From positions 1,240,001 through 1,304,000 of the forward strand of contig NZ_JAPEPO010000001.1 of the NCBI RefSeq assembly GCF_026340095.1: DNA of 64,000 nt, in the 5' to 3' direction. The notes beneath the pieces are model-generated. The model was not told the DNA's origin. It was given only the letters and a program-made list of their open reading frames with translations, and made no database searches. The DNA is from Streptomyces sp. NBC_01446 (GTDB lineage Bacteria > Actinomycetota > Actinomycetes > Streptomycetales > Streptomycetaceae). This document shows, one piece after another, positions 17,241-27,100 of the stretch (position 1 is its first letter; the number at the start of each line of letters is the position of its first letter). A program made the position numbers and the translations under genes.

Positions 17241-18277
17241 ACGCCACCCTCCTCGCCGTCGCGCTCTCCCTCGTCTCGGCGGTCGCCTACGCGGCTGCCG
17301 CCGTCGCCCAGGAACGCCTCGCGTCACGCACCGCGGGGACCGAATCCGGCATCCTGCGCCTGCTCGGCACCGGCGCCTGGTGGGGGTCGGTCCTGCTCAA
17401 CGCGTCCGCCGCGCTGCTGCATGTGGCGGCCCTCAAGTACGGCCCCCTCACCCTCGTACAGCCGCTGGGCGCGCTGACGCTCGTCGCGGCGGTGCCCCTC
17501 GGGGCGCGCATGGCCGGGCGGCGCGTCCTGTCCGTCGAATGGCGCGGCACCGCGCTCACGCTCGCCGGGCTCGGCGCGCTCCTGCTCACGGCCTCGGGCC
17601 CGGCCCCCGACGACACACTCAGCCTCGGCGAGGCGCTCACCGTCGCCGGTGCGACGGCCGCGCTGATCGGCCTCCTGTCGCGGCGCGGCGCGAAGCCGGG
17701 ACTGCGGCACGCGACGGCCTCCGGTCTGGCCTCGGGCATCGCCTCGGCGCTCGCCCAGACCGTGACCGTCGCGGTCACCGACCGGACGGGGCCGCTGCTC
17801 AGCGTCAAGGTCATCGTCGTGGCGGTGCTGATCGCGGCGTTCGCCGCGGGCGGCCTGCTCCTGTCCCAGATCGCCTACCGGGGTGGCCTCGGCGCCCCGC
17901 TCGCGTTGGTCACTCTCTCCAACCCGGTGGCCGCGGCCATCATCGGCGTCACGCTGCTCGGCGAGCGGCTCCAGGGCGGGATCACGGGGATCCTGCTCGC
18001 GGCGGCGGGGGCGACGCTCGCGGCCCGGGGTGTCCTGCTCCTCACGCGTACGTCGCCGGAGACACAGGAGACGCAGGAGCCCCGACCGCAACCGTCGCTC
18101 ATCGCGGCGGGGCGCCGGCCCGAGCTGACGTCCCGGGTGACGGAGACGGGGCCGATCGCGACCCCGCCGGACCTTCAGGGACTTCCCCCGATGCCCGTAC
18201 TGCCCGGCACGGTGGTCGTTCTGCCGTCGATCCCGACGCAGTCGGAGCCGGCGCCGGGCGCGCTCCAGGCATCCTGA
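17237..18277 (+). CDS. EamA/DMT-family membrane transporter
   Basis: A 346-residue protein with about ten transmembrane helices and the internal repeat of the drug/metabolite transporter superfamily (EamA). Examples of the helices are VALSLVSAVAYAAAAVAQERL, GPLTLVQPLGALTLVAAVPLGARMAG, and APLALVTLSNPVAAAIIGVTLLGERLQGG, the last being the hallmark helix near the end of each EamA repeat. The C terminus is a 70-residue proline-rich cytoplasmic tail. GTG at 17237 overlaps the TGA of the PAP2 gene. The substrate is unknown; coupling to a PAP2 enzyme suggests a lipid- or phosphate-linked role, but that is only inference. Confidence 0.84.
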   Translation: MNATLLAVALSLVSAVAYAAAAVAQERLASRTAGTESGILRLLGTGAWWGSVLLNASAALLHVAALKYGPLTLVQPLGALTLVAAVPLGARMAGRRVLSVEWRGTALTLAGLGALLLTASGPAPDDTLSLGEALTVAGATAALIGLLSRRGAKPGLRHATASGLASGIASALAQTVTVAVTDRTGPLLSVKVIVVAVLIAAFAAGGLLLSQIAYRGGLGAPLALVTLSNPVAAAIIGVTLLGERLQGGITGILLAAAGATLAARGVLLLTRTSPETQETQEPRPQPSLIAAGRRPELTSRVTETGPIATPPDLQGLPPMPVLPGTVVVLPSIPTQSEPAPGALQAS

Positions 18278-18359
18278 GCGCGATCCCTTTTAAGGGGTCC
18301 GGATGACGATTTCCGCATGACTAGCGCCTTCTTACGGGTTCCGCATCACGGGTTCCGCG

Positions 18360-18950
18360 TCACGGCTTGCCGGGCGCGGGACGCGTCCTCATCCCGTCGA
18401 GCGTGATCCCGAAGACCCGGTCGCGCTGCTCGGTGTCCACGTAGGCCGCGCCGGTGACGCCCGAGATCAGGCGGAGCAGGTCGTCGAACGACATGTCCGA
18501 GCGGACCTCCCCGGCGGCCTGCGCGCGCAGCAGCAGCGGTTCGCCGGCGTCGAGCATGGCGCGGCGGCAGGCGACGAAGATGTCGGACTCCCCGCTGAGC
18601 GCGTCCCTGATGGCGCGCTTCGTGACGGTGTAGTCCACGAAGCGGCGCAGCCAGGTGGCGAGCCCGTCCCACGGCGGGGCGTCCGCGAGTTCGTCGGCTA
18701 GCCGGCACAGGGCGTCGACCTCTTCCGCGTAGACCGTCTCGAAGAGGTGCCTGCGCGTGGGGAAGTTGCGGTACAGGGTGCCGATGCCGACGCCGGCCTG
18801 GCGGGCGATGTCCTCCAGCGACGCCTCCGCGCCCTTCTCGGCGAACGCGTCGCGGGCCGCGGCCAGGAGTGCGTCGAAGTTGCGGCGCGCGTCCGCGCGG
18901 CGCGGGCGCTGTGCCGCGACGATCCCGCCGACGAGTTCCCTGTCCGTCAT
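18360..18950 (-). CDS. TetR-family repressor of the adjacent MFS pump
   Basis: A 196-residue TetR regulator. The DNA-binding domain is ADARRNFDALLAAARDAFAEKGAEASLEDIARQAGVGIGTLYRNFPTRRHLFETVY (residues about 20-75). The C terminus carries a SBP/TetR_C-type domain with FDDLLRLISGVTGAAYVD. ATG at 18950 begins MTDRELVGG; the frame is open further upstream without family support. It is divergent from an efflux-type MFS gene, and a 22-bp imperfect palindrome lies in between, so repression of the pump and of itself is the expected circuit. Confidence 0.88.
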   Translation of the reverse strand: MTDRELVGGIVAAQRPRRADARRNFDALLAAARDAFAEKGAEASLEDIARQAGVGIGTLYRNFPTRRHLFETVYAEEVDALCRLADELADAPPWDGLATWLRRFVDYTVTKRAIRDALSGESDIFVACRRAMLDAGEPLLLRAQAAGEVRSDMSFDDLLRLISGVTGAAYVDTEQRDRVFGITLDGMRTRPAPGKP

Positions 18951-19024
18951 GCGTGCCACTCCCGGGGTGAGGCAGCGCGGGCTGCCGAGGTTGTACCGGA
19001 GGCTTCCCTCCGCTATCGTTATCC

Positions 19025-19046
19025 AAGTCGAGGGGTGCCTCCACTT
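19025..19046. promoter_or_regulatory. Palindromic operator between tetR and MFS genes
   Basis: AAGTCGAGG (19025-19033) and CCTCCACTT (19038-19046) form an inverted repeat with one mismatch around GGTG. It sits 75 bp upstream of the tetR ATG and overlaps AT-rich promoter-like sequence (GATAACGATAG on the minus strand). The size, symmetry and position fit a TetR dimer site. Confidence 0.6.
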
Positions 19047-19283
19047 TAACAGTCGACGCACCCCGCGCCCCGCCGCACAGCGCTGCGGGCAGACCGGCCG
19101 AAACGGCCGGATCCCACATCCTCCCAGCTCGTGCGCGCCCGTGACCACGGCCCTTGCCACAGGTCACGCCGGCGTGCCCGGCCACCTTCCGTTCAGAGAG
19201 ACACCGCCTTGAACCGGAATCGCACGCCCTCTCGCCGTACGACCAGGAAACCTCTGCCCGGGAATCCCACGTCCGGGATCCCC

Positions 19284-20753
19284 ATGGCACCGAGCCCGGC
19301 ACCCAGAAGCTCCAACCGCCTCACCTTCGCGGTCCTCGCGACCGGTGCCGGCGTCTTCTCGATGATGCAGTCGCTGGTCGCCCCGGCCCTGCCCACCGTC
19401 CAGCACGCGCTGCACACCAGCCAGGCCACCTCGACCTGGGTGATGACCGCCTATCTGCTGTCCGCCTCGATCTTCACGCCCATACTCGGCCGGGTCGGCG
19501 ACCTCGTCGGCAAGAAGCGCACCATGGTCGCCGCGCTCGTCGCGCTGACCGTGGGCTGTCTCCTCGCGGCCCTCGCCCCGAGCATCACCGTGCTCATCGT
19601 CGCCCGGGTCGTCCAGGGCATCGGCGGCGCGCTCTTCCCGCTGTCGTTCGGCATCATCCGCGACGAGTTCCCCGGCCACCGGGTCAGCCCCAGCATCAGC
19701 AACCTGTCCGCCGTCATCGCGGCGGGCGGCGGCGTGGGCATGGTCGCGGCCGGACCGATCGTGGGCGCGCTCGACTACCGGTGGCTGTTCTGGCTGCCCG
19801 CGGCCGTCGTCGCGGTGACGGCCCTGATCGCGCACCGCTACGTGCCCGAGTCGCCGACGCGCGGCACGGGACGCGTGAACTGGCTCGGCTCCGTGCTGCT
19901 CTCCGGCTGGCTCGTCGCCCTTCTGCTGCCCATCAGCCAGGCCACGTCCTGGGGCTGGGCATCGATCAAGGTCGTCGGTCTGCTGGCCGCCGCCGTGGTC
20001 CTGTTCGCCGCGTGGGTGCTGTCCGAGGCCCGCTCCGCGAGCCCGCTGATCGACCTGCGCGTCATGCGGCTGCCCGCCGTGTGGACCACGAACACGGCCG
20101 CGCTGCTCTTCGGCGCCGGGATGTACGCGGTGTGGTCGTTCCTGCCCGGCTTCGCCCAGACACCCTCGTCCGACGGATACGGCTTCGGGGCGAGCGTGAC
20201 GGGTGCGGGACTCCTGATGCTGCCGATGCTCGTGGCGATGTTCCTCGCCGGAGTGCTCAGCGGCCGGCTCGAACCCGTCGTGGGGGCGAAGGCGCTGCTC
20301 ACCACCGGCGCCGCGCTCGGCGCGGTCTCCTGCGCCATGCTCGCCGCCTGGCACACCGAGCAGTGGCAAGTCGCCCTCGCGGCAGGCGTGTTCGGGCTCG
20401 GCATCGGGCTCGCGTTCGCGTCCATGGCGAACCTGATCGTGCAGAGCGTCCCGGCCGCGCAGACCGGCGCGGCCACCGGCATGAACGCCAACATCCGCAC
20501 CATCGGCGGCTCGATCGGCGCCGCCGTGATGAGCAGCCTGGTCACGGGGCACCTCCAGGCGTCGGGGCTCCCCTACGCCTCCGGGTACACCCACGGCTTC
20601 ACGCTGCTCGCGGCGCTGTGTCTCGCCGCCGCGCTCGCGGCCCTGCTGGTCCCGGCCGCGCGCCGCGCGGGCGGACCGCGCGTCCCGGCCGCGCACGGGA
20701 CGACGGCCGGGGCGGACGAGGAGGTCGGCCTGGAGCAGCCGATGTCGCGGTGA
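19284..20753 (+). CDS. MFS transporter, DHA2-type drug exporter
   Basis: A 489-residue major facilitator with about 14 helices, as in the DHA2 drug:proton antiporters. Motif A is GRVGDLVGKKRTM, the motif C-like antiporter segment is in the LSAVIAAGGGVGMVAAGPIVGALDYRWLFWLPA region, and the start QSLVAPALPTVQHALHTSQATSTWVMTAYLLSASIFTPI is typical. ATG at 19284 gives MAPSPAPRSSNRL; an alternative TTG at 19209 would add 25 basic residues and has AGAGAG upstream. The gene is divergent from the TetR repressor and converges on the scramblase-like gene, leaving only 27 bp. Probable role: proton-driven export of a drug-like compound across the membrane. Confidence 0.88.
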   Translation: MAPSPAPRSSNRLTFAVLATGAGVFSMMQSLVAPALPTVQHALHTSQATSTWVMTAYLLSASIFTPILGRVGDLVGKKRTMVAALVALTVGCLLAALAPSITVLIVARVVQGIGGALFPLSFGIIRDEFPGHRVSPSISNLSAVIAAGGGVGMVAAGPIVGALDYRWLFWLPAAVVAVTALIAHRYVPESPTRGTGRVNWLGSVLLSGWLVALLLPISQATSWGWASIKVVGLLAAAVVLFAAWVLSEARSASPLIDLRVMRLPAVWTTNTAALLFGAGMYAVWSFLPGFAQTPSSDGYGFGASVTGAGLLMLPMLVAMFLAGVLSGRLEPVVGAKALLTTGAALGAVSCAMLAAWHTEQWQVALAAGVFGLGIGLAFASMANLIVQSVPAAQTGAATGMNANIRTIGGSIGAAVMSSLVTGHLQASGLPYASGYTHGFTLLAALCLAAALAALLVPAARRAGGPRVPAAHGTTAGADEEVGLEQPMSR

Positions 20754-20780
20754 ACCGACGCCCGCCGGGCGCCGGTCCGG

Positions 20781-21764
20781 TCAGCCGAAGCCGCGCGCGT
20801 CCTGCTTGAGGGCGGTGTCCACGGTGAGGGCGGTCGCCACGACGAGGCTCAGAAGGGGCTCGGGCAGCTGGTAGTGGATCTGGAGGACGTAGTTGTCCGC
20901 GGTCGTGAACATCGTCTTGGCGAGTCCCTCCCACGTCTTCGTGATGCGGGCGACCTCGTTGTCGGCGTGGTCGACGATCGAGAAGTTCCAGGCCCGCCAG
21001 TTCTCGGCCTTGATGGCGCCGATCTGCTGGCCGTTCACGTTGATCCCGAAGTTGATCTTGCCGATCATGTTCTGCTGGACGATCTCACCGACCGGCGAGC
21101 CGTCCGGACGCTCCACGACGACACGCGACTTCATGAACTTCGCGGGCCGCGTCATGACGAGCTGCGGCTGCCCGTACGCGTCGCGGATCTCCAGCTTGTG
21201 GGTCATGAACTGGTCGAGGCTGGAGACGAAGCGCGCGACCTTCTTGAGCGTGCTCTGGCCGACCTGGACGACGGATCCGATCTGGGCGCCGTTCTGATCC
21301 ATGACGGTGTACTCGTTCGTCAGCTCGATCAGCTTGGCCTTCTGGTTCACCACCAGGACCGGCTCGGTGAAGAGGCTGCCGCCACCCTGCGCGGTGGGCG
21401 CGACACCGGCCTGATGCTGCACCTGGTGCTGCACCTTGGCGGGGTCGACGTGCTGCTGTTGCTGCTGCTGCGGGGCCTGCTGCCCGTACGGACCGGCGGC
21501 GTGCTGCTGGGGCTGCTGGTACTGCCCGGGCTGCTGCGGCTGGTGCTGCTGCACAGGCTGCTGCTGGGCGAACTGGCCCTGGGACGCCTGCTGCACGGGC
21601 TGCTGCTGAGGCTGCTGCGCCTGGTGCGGGACCTGCTGTCCAGCCGGCTGCTGCACGGGGCTCGTGTGCTCGGTCCACTGCGCGCCGTCCCACCACCGCA
21701 GGGTCTGGGGCGCGCCCTGGGGGTCCGGGTACCAGCCTGCAGGGGTGTTCGATTGCGTCGTCAC
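20781..21764 (-). CDS. DUF2510 and phospholipid scramblase-like (LURP-one) protein
   Basis: A 327-residue modular protein. Residues about 8-36 are a DUF2510 unit (AGWYPDPQGAPQTLRWWDGAQWTEHT). Residues about 37-115 are an extreme glutamine/proline-rich linker. Residues about 127-310 match the scramblase/LURP-one-related fold: SLFTEPVLVVNQKAKLIELTNEYTVMDQNGAQIGSVVQVGQS, HKLEIRDAYGQPQLVMTRPAKFMKSRVVVERPDGSPVGEIVQQN, and a final hydrophobic helix (PEPLLSLVVATALTVDTAL). In eukaryotes the fold is a tubby-like barrel with a C-terminal helix. No function is established in Streptomyces. It is transcribed alone. Confidence 0.82.
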   Translation of the reverse strand: MTTQSNTPAGWYPDPQGAPQTLRWWDGAQWTEHTSPVQQPAGQQVPHQAQQPQQQPVQQASQGQFAQQQPVQQHQPQQPGQYQQPQQHAAGPYGQQAPQQQQQQHVDPAKVQHQVQHQAGVAPTAQGGGSLFTEPVLVVNQKAKLIELTNEYTVMDQNGAQIGSVVQVGQSTLKKVARFVSSLDQFMTHKLEIRDAYGQPQLVMTRPAKFMKSRVVVERPDGSPVGEIVQQNMIGKINFGINVNGQQIGAIKAENWRAWNFSIVDHADNEVARITKTWEGLAKTMFTTADNYVLQIHYQLPEPLLSLVVATALTVDTALKQDARGFG

Positions 21765-21897
21765 CCCGGCACACTATCGCGCCATCCTGCGCCGGCATCC
21801 AGGCCGGACCGATGTGACGTACGCCGCCGCCCGAACCGGTACGGAACGGGCGGCGGCGCGACTGTCGAGCGCCTTCGAGTAGAAGCTCCTACGGGAG

Positions 21898-23955
21898 TCA
21901 GACCGTGAGAATCCCGGGGTCGCTCACGCCGGCTTGTCCGTTCTCGACATGGCCCGCGAGGCGACGCAGGTACGTGCTGTCGCTGTCGGCGGTCACCTTC
22001 AGGTCGTACCAGCGCTTGGTCGCGCGCAGGTCGACGGTCTGCGTGACGGTGGCACCGGCCCGCACGGTGTACGTCTGCGGCTGTCCGCCGTAGGCGTTGG
22101 TGACGGTGAGGTGGACGTCGGCGCCGGTGGGGTTCGTCAGCGTGAGCGTGAGGTTGCCCGTACTCGCGTCGTGGCGGGCCGTGAGTCCGGGCTCGGCGGC
22201 GGTGTTGGTGCCCTTGAAGGCGCGCAGGAATCCGTTCGGGCCGTGCACCGTGAGGTCGTACTTCCCGGCGGAGTAAGCGGAGTTCCAGGCGTCCGAGATC
22301 GACTTTCCGGCCTCGGTGGAGTACGTCCAGGGGCCGTCGGCCCGGCTCTGCGACCTGACCTGGAAGGCCGCGCCCGCGGAGGGGCCGCCGCTGAACGTGA
22401 GCTGGAACTTGCCGGTCGACGGCGTGGAGACCCCGTCGACGTACGGCGCGTACGGCAGCGGGCGCGCGGGCCGGGAGCCCGACTCCTGCTTGGGCAGCAC
22501 GGGGTTGGCCGGCGGCTTCGGTACGTAGCTGGAGTGCCGGTCGTGGTCCGGCGGCACGTACCCGGCGGTGCTGGGCAGTTGCGCCGGGGCCGTGTTCGTG
22601 AGGGAGAAGTCGAACGCGGAGGAGAGGTCGCCGCAGATCGCGCGGCGCCACGGCGAGATGTTGGTCTCCTTGACGCCGAAGCGCTTCTCCATGAACCGCA
22701 GGATCGAGGTGTGGTCGAGCGTCTCGGAGCAGACGTAGCCACCCGTGGACCAGGGCGAGACGACGATCATGGGGACGCGCTGGCCGAGGCCGTAGGGGCC
22801 CGCCGCGTAGCTCGCGTTGCCCTTGAAGTAGTCGAGCGTGGTGTCGGCGGTGGACAGGCCCTGGTTCGCGGAGGCGGGGGCGTAGGGCGGCACGACGTGG
22901 TCGAAGTAGCCGTCGTTCTCGTCGTATGTGATGAACAGAGCCGTCCTGCTCCATACATCCGGGTTGGACGTCAGGGCGTCGAGAACCTGGGAGATGTACC
23001 AAGCTCCGTAGTTCGCGGGCCAGTTGGGGTGTTCGGAGAACGCCTCGGGCGCGGCGATCCAGGAGATCTTGGGGAGCTTCCCGGCCTTGACGTCGGCCTT
23101 CAGGACGTCGAAGTAGCCGTCGCCCGCCTTGGCGTTCGTGCCGGTGCGGGCCTTGTCGTAGAGGGGGTCGCCCGGCTTGGCGTTGCGGTAGTTGTTGAAG
23201 TAGAGGAGCGAGTTGTCGCCGTAGTTGCCGCGGTAGGCGTCGTCGATCCAGCCCCAGCTCCCGGCGGCGTCGAGGCCGTCGCCGATGTCCTGGTAGACCT
23301 TCCAGGAGACCCCGGCCTTCTCCAGGCGCTCGGCGTACGTGGTCCAGCCGTAACCGGCCTCCTGGTTGCCGAGGACGGGCCCGCCGCCGGTGCCGTCGTT
23401 GCCGACGTGGCCCGACAGCATGTAGTAGCGGTTGGGGTCGGTGGCCCCCATGAACGAGCAGTGGTAGTCGTCGCACACCGTGAACTTGTCGGCGAGCGCG
23501 TAGTGGAACGGGATGTCCTGGCGCGTCAGATGCGCCATCGTGCCGGTGCCCTTGGCGGCGATCCAGTTGTCGTACTTGCCGTTGTTGAAGGCGCTGTGGC
23601 CGCCGGCCCAGTCGTGGTCGAGGCCCGCGATGAACTGCATGCCGAGGTCCGCCGCGTCGGGGTGGTAGGGCAGGACCTCCTTGCCGCCGCTCACCTGGTT
23701 CCACACGGGCTTGCCGCTGGGGAGCGTCACCGGTCGCGGGTCGCCGAAGCCGCGGACGCCCTTCATCGTGCCGAAGTAGTGGTCGAAGGAGCGGTTCTCC
23801 TGCATCAGGACGACGATGTGCTCGATGTCCTGGACGGTTCCCTTGACGCGGGCGGCCGGGATGGCCGCGGCGCGGTCGATGCTGTTCGACAGGGCGGTGA
23901 AGCCCGCGGTCGCGCCCGCTATCTGCAGGAAACGCCGCCGGTTGAGTTCAGGCAT
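21898..23955 (-). CDS. plcC: secreted phospholipase C (phosphocholine-type), Tat substrate
   Basis: A 685-residue bacterial phospholipase C. The N terminus MPELNRRRFLQIAGATAGFTALS is a twin-arginine signal, so the folded enzyme is exported. The phosphoesterase domain starts at about residue 40 with HIVVLMQENRSFDHYFGTMKGVRGFGDPR and includes DHDWAGGHSAFNNGKYDNWI, TRTALFITYDENDGYFDHVVPP and VPMIVVSPWSTGGYVCSETLDHTSILRFMEKRFG, the metal-binding segments of the family. Two C-terminal DUF756-type beta domains follow (about residues 490-680). ATG at 23955 is chosen because it gives the intact Tat signal. It hydrolyses phospholipid head groups outside the cell. Phosphate limitation is the usual control in Streptomyces, but no PHO box was identified. 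Confidence 0.9.
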   Translation of the reverse strand: MPELNRRRFLQIAGATAGFTALSNSIDRAAAIPAARVKGTVQDIEHIVVLMQENRSFDHYFGTMKGVRGFGDPRPVTLPSGKPVWNQVSGGKEVLPYHPDAADLGMQFIAGLDHDWAGGHSAFNNGKYDNWIAAKGTGTMAHLTRQDIPFHYALADKFTVCDDYHCSFMGATDPNRYYMLSGHVGNDGTGGGPVLGNQEAGYGWTTYAERLEKAGVSWKVYQDIGDGLDAAGSWGWIDDAYRGNYGDNSLLYFNNYRNAKPGDPLYDKARTGTNAKAGDGYFDVLKADVKAGKLPKISWIAAPEAFSEHPNWPANYGAWYISQVLDALTSNPDVWSRTALFITYDENDGYFDHVVPPYAPASANQGLSTADTTLDYFKGNASYAAGPYGLGQRVPMIVVSPWSTGGYVCSETLDHTSILRFMEKRFGVKETNISPWRRAICGDLSSAFDFSLTNTAPAQLPSTAGYVPPDHDRHSSYVPKPPANPVLPKQESGSRPARPLPYAPYVDGVSTPSTGKFQLTFSGGPSAGAAFQVRSQSRADGPWTYSTEAGKSISDAWNSAYSAGKYDLTVHGPNGFLRAFKGTNTAAEPGLTARHDASTGNLTLTLTNPTGADVHLTVTNAYGGQPQTYTVRAGATVTQTVDLRATKRWYDLKVTADSDSTYLRRLAGHVENGQAGVSDPGILTV

Positions 23956-24099
23956 GGGTGTGGGGCCTCTTGGGTGTGTGGGGACAGAAGCGAGCAGAGT
24001 GTTCCAAGAGGACCGGCCAGAGGGGAAGGGGTGATGACACTTGCATGAAAACTCGCCGTATGCGTCAGAAACAATCACCCAGGCGCTGGTGTCCCAATC

Positions 24100-24140
24100 G
24101 GCGGGGAGGACCGGCCGGAGTCCAACTGGTCCTCCCCGCC
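24100..24140 (-). terminator. Strong hairpin after the GH38 gene
   Basis: GGCGGGGAGGACC (24100-24112) and GGTCCTCCCCGCC (24128-24140) are a 13-bp perfect inverted repeat with a 15-base loop. It starts eight bases after the GH38 stop codon (24148) on the minus strand, so it separates that transcript from the downstream phospholipase gene. Confidence 0.8.
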
Positions 24141-24147
24141 GCCGACT

Positions 24148-27100
24148 TCAGCCCCGCTCGCCCACCGCGAGCCGCAGCGTCACGATCTGGAACGGCCGCA
24201 GCGCCACCCGCACCGCGTCACCGCCGTCCGCCGACTGCCGCACCTGGTCCGGCTGTTCGGTGAGCGGGCGCTCCAGGAGATCGGTGACCTGGACACCGGC
24301 CAGCGGGAAGCCCGTACGCAGGGTGCCGGCCGCCCGGCCACCGAGCGACTCGTACAGCCGCACGACGACATCGCCCGAGCCGTCGTCGGCGAGCTTCACC
24401 GCCTCCACCGTCAGACCGTCGCCGTCCACCGACACCACCGGGTCGGCGGTGTCCGTGCCCGAACCGGCCACGCGCAGCGGCAGGTTGAGCGCGTACCCCT
24501 CGGCCACGGCGTCGGCGATGCTCGCGCCGGGCAGCAGGGAGTAGGTGAAGCGGTGCGCGCCCTGGTCGGCCTCCGGGTCGGGGACGCGCGGGGCGCGCAC
24601 CAGGGAGAGGCGGACCGTGGTGGTCGTGCCGCCGTCGTCGCGGGTCGTGCGCGAGACGTCGTGGCCGTACGTGGAGTCGTTGAGGACCGCGACGCCGTAG
24701 CCGGGTTCACCGATGTGGACCCAGCGGTGGCCGTACACCTCGAAGCGGGCCGCCTCCCAGCTGGTGTTGGTGTGCGTGGGGCGCTTGACGTGGCCGAACT
24801 GGATCTCGGCGCTGGAGTGGTCGGCGCGGACGTCGACGGGGAACGCGGCCTTGAGGATCTTCTCGGTCTCGTGCCAGTCGATCTCGGTCTCGATGTCGAC
24901 GCGCTTGCTGCCCGCGCGCAGGGTCACGGTCTGCGTGATGCGGGAGCCCTTGCCGAAGGCCCGCTCCACGCGGACGGCGGCGCGCAGCGGCCCCTCCTCG
25001 GTCACCGTCACGGACTCGGCGTCGAGGAGGTCCCGGTAGTGGTTCTTGTAGTGCTTGTCGATGTCCCAGGCGTCCCAGTAGTTGGGCAGGTCGCTGTGGA
25101 GGCGGAGCAGGTTGCCGGGACCGGCCAGGACCTCGCGTTCCGCGGTCAGGTCGTACACGGAGGCCAGCGTCCCGTCGGGGCCGATCACGACGCGCACGAG
25201 TCCGTTGTCGAGGGTGCGGCCGTCCGTGACGGTGACGGGGTGGTCGGGGGCGGCGGGGGCGAGGGGCGCCGACCCGCCTGCGGGCACGTGGGTGAGGGCC
25301 GGCTCACCGGCCGGGTCGCGGATCACTTCGGTACGGGCGTACGGGCTGGTGTTGAAGACGTGCGGCACGCCCTCCCCGAGCGCGCCCTCGCCCAGCGCGG
25401 CGACCGCTTCCGCCGTGATCGCTTCGAGTTCGCCCGCCACGCGCGCGTACTCCGCCTCGGCCTCCCGGTGCACCCAGGCGATGGACGACCCGGGCAGGAT
25501 GTCGTGGAACTGGTGCAGGAGCACCGTCTTCCACAGCCGGTCGAGCTTCTCGTACGGGTACGCGTACCCCGGCGCGCGCAGAGCCGCGGTCGTGGCCCAC
25601 AACTCGGCCTCGCGCAGGTGGTGTTCGCTGCGGCGGTTGCCCTGCTTGGTGCGGGCCTGCGACGTGTACGTCGCGCGGTGCAGCTCCAGATAGAGCTCCC
25701 CCGACCACACCTGGTCCTTGGGGATCTCCTTGCTCGCCTGCGCGAAGAAGGCGTCCGGGTGCTCGACCCTGACCTTCGCGGAGCCCTCCAGGTTCGCGAG
25801 CCGGCGGGCGCGCTCCAGCATCTCGCGGGTGGGGCCGCCCCCGCCGTCGCCGTGTCCGAAGGGCGCGAGGGAGCGGGTGCCGCGTCCCTTGTCCTGGTAG
25901 TTGCGGACGGCGTGCGCCATCTCCCGGCCGGAGAACTCGACGTTGTAGGTGTCGACCGGCGGGAAGTGGGTGAAGATCCGCGTGCCGTCGATGCCCTCCC
26001 ACCAGAAGGAGTGGTGGGGCAGCTTGTTGGTCTGGTTCCACGACAGCTTCTGCGTGAGGAACCACTCGTTTCCGGCGAGCCTGGCCAGCTGCGGGTACGC
26101 GGCGTTGTAGCCGAACGAGTCGGGCAGCCACACGCCCCTGGTCTCGACGCCGAAGTGCTCGATGAAGAAGCGCTTGCCGTGGACGAGCTGGCGGGCGATG
26201 GCCTCGCCGCCGGGCAGGTTGCCGTCGGACTCGACCCACATCCCGCCGACGGGCGCCCACTGGCCCTTGGCTACGGCCTCCTTGATGCGGTCCCACACGT
26301 GCGGGTAGTTGTCCTTGACCCACTCGTACTGCTGGGCCTGCGAGCAGGCGAAGACGAACTCGTCGTACTCCTCGGCGAGCGCCGTCACGTTCGAGAAGGT
26401 GCGTGAGGTCTTGCGTTTGGTCTCGCGGATCGGCCACAGCCAGGCCGAGTCGATGTGCGCGTGGCCGACGGCGGACAGGGTGTGGGCGCCGGCGTGCGCG
26501 GGCTTCGCGAGGGCAGGGGCGAGGACGGCGCGGGCGGCGGCGGCCGTGCCGGAGACGTCGTCGAGGTCGAGGGTGTCGAGCGCCGCTTCGAGGGTGTGCG
26601 CGATCTCGTGGCGGCGTGGCTCGTGTTCGCTCAGTTCCAGCATCAGCTCGCGCAGGACCTGGAGGTCGAGCGACAGGTGGAAGACGTCCTCGTCGAGGAT
26701 CGCGAGGTCGGCGCTCCTGAAGGTGTAGAGCGGCTGATCGCCCGCCGTGCGCGGGTCGCCGAGCGCGGTGGGGTGCGCGAAGCGGTCGGCGAGTATGTCC
26801 GGGTTGGAGGCGGCCTCGATGAGGTACTCGACCTCCTCGCCGCCCTGGGCGGGCCGGGCCACGGGCACGTACTGGTTCTGCGGGTTGACGGCCTTGAGGG
26901 GGCGGCCGTCGGGGAGGTGCACGAGGGCCTCCGCCTGGTTGCCGGGCCATTCGTTGACGAAGCCGAGGTCGAAGACGGCCTCGACGCGGCGGCCCGCCCA
27001 CTCGGCGGGGACGGTGCCGTGCGCCGTGAACCAGGTGGTGCCCCAGGGCGGCCCCCACGGGGTGCCGACACCGAACGGCTTGTACGCGGCCGCTCTCGCC

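Noticed and set aside
24553..26406. 617-codon plus-strand frame
   Set aside because: It is a shadow of the GH38 gene, whose zinc-binding and nucleophile motifs are clear on the other strand.
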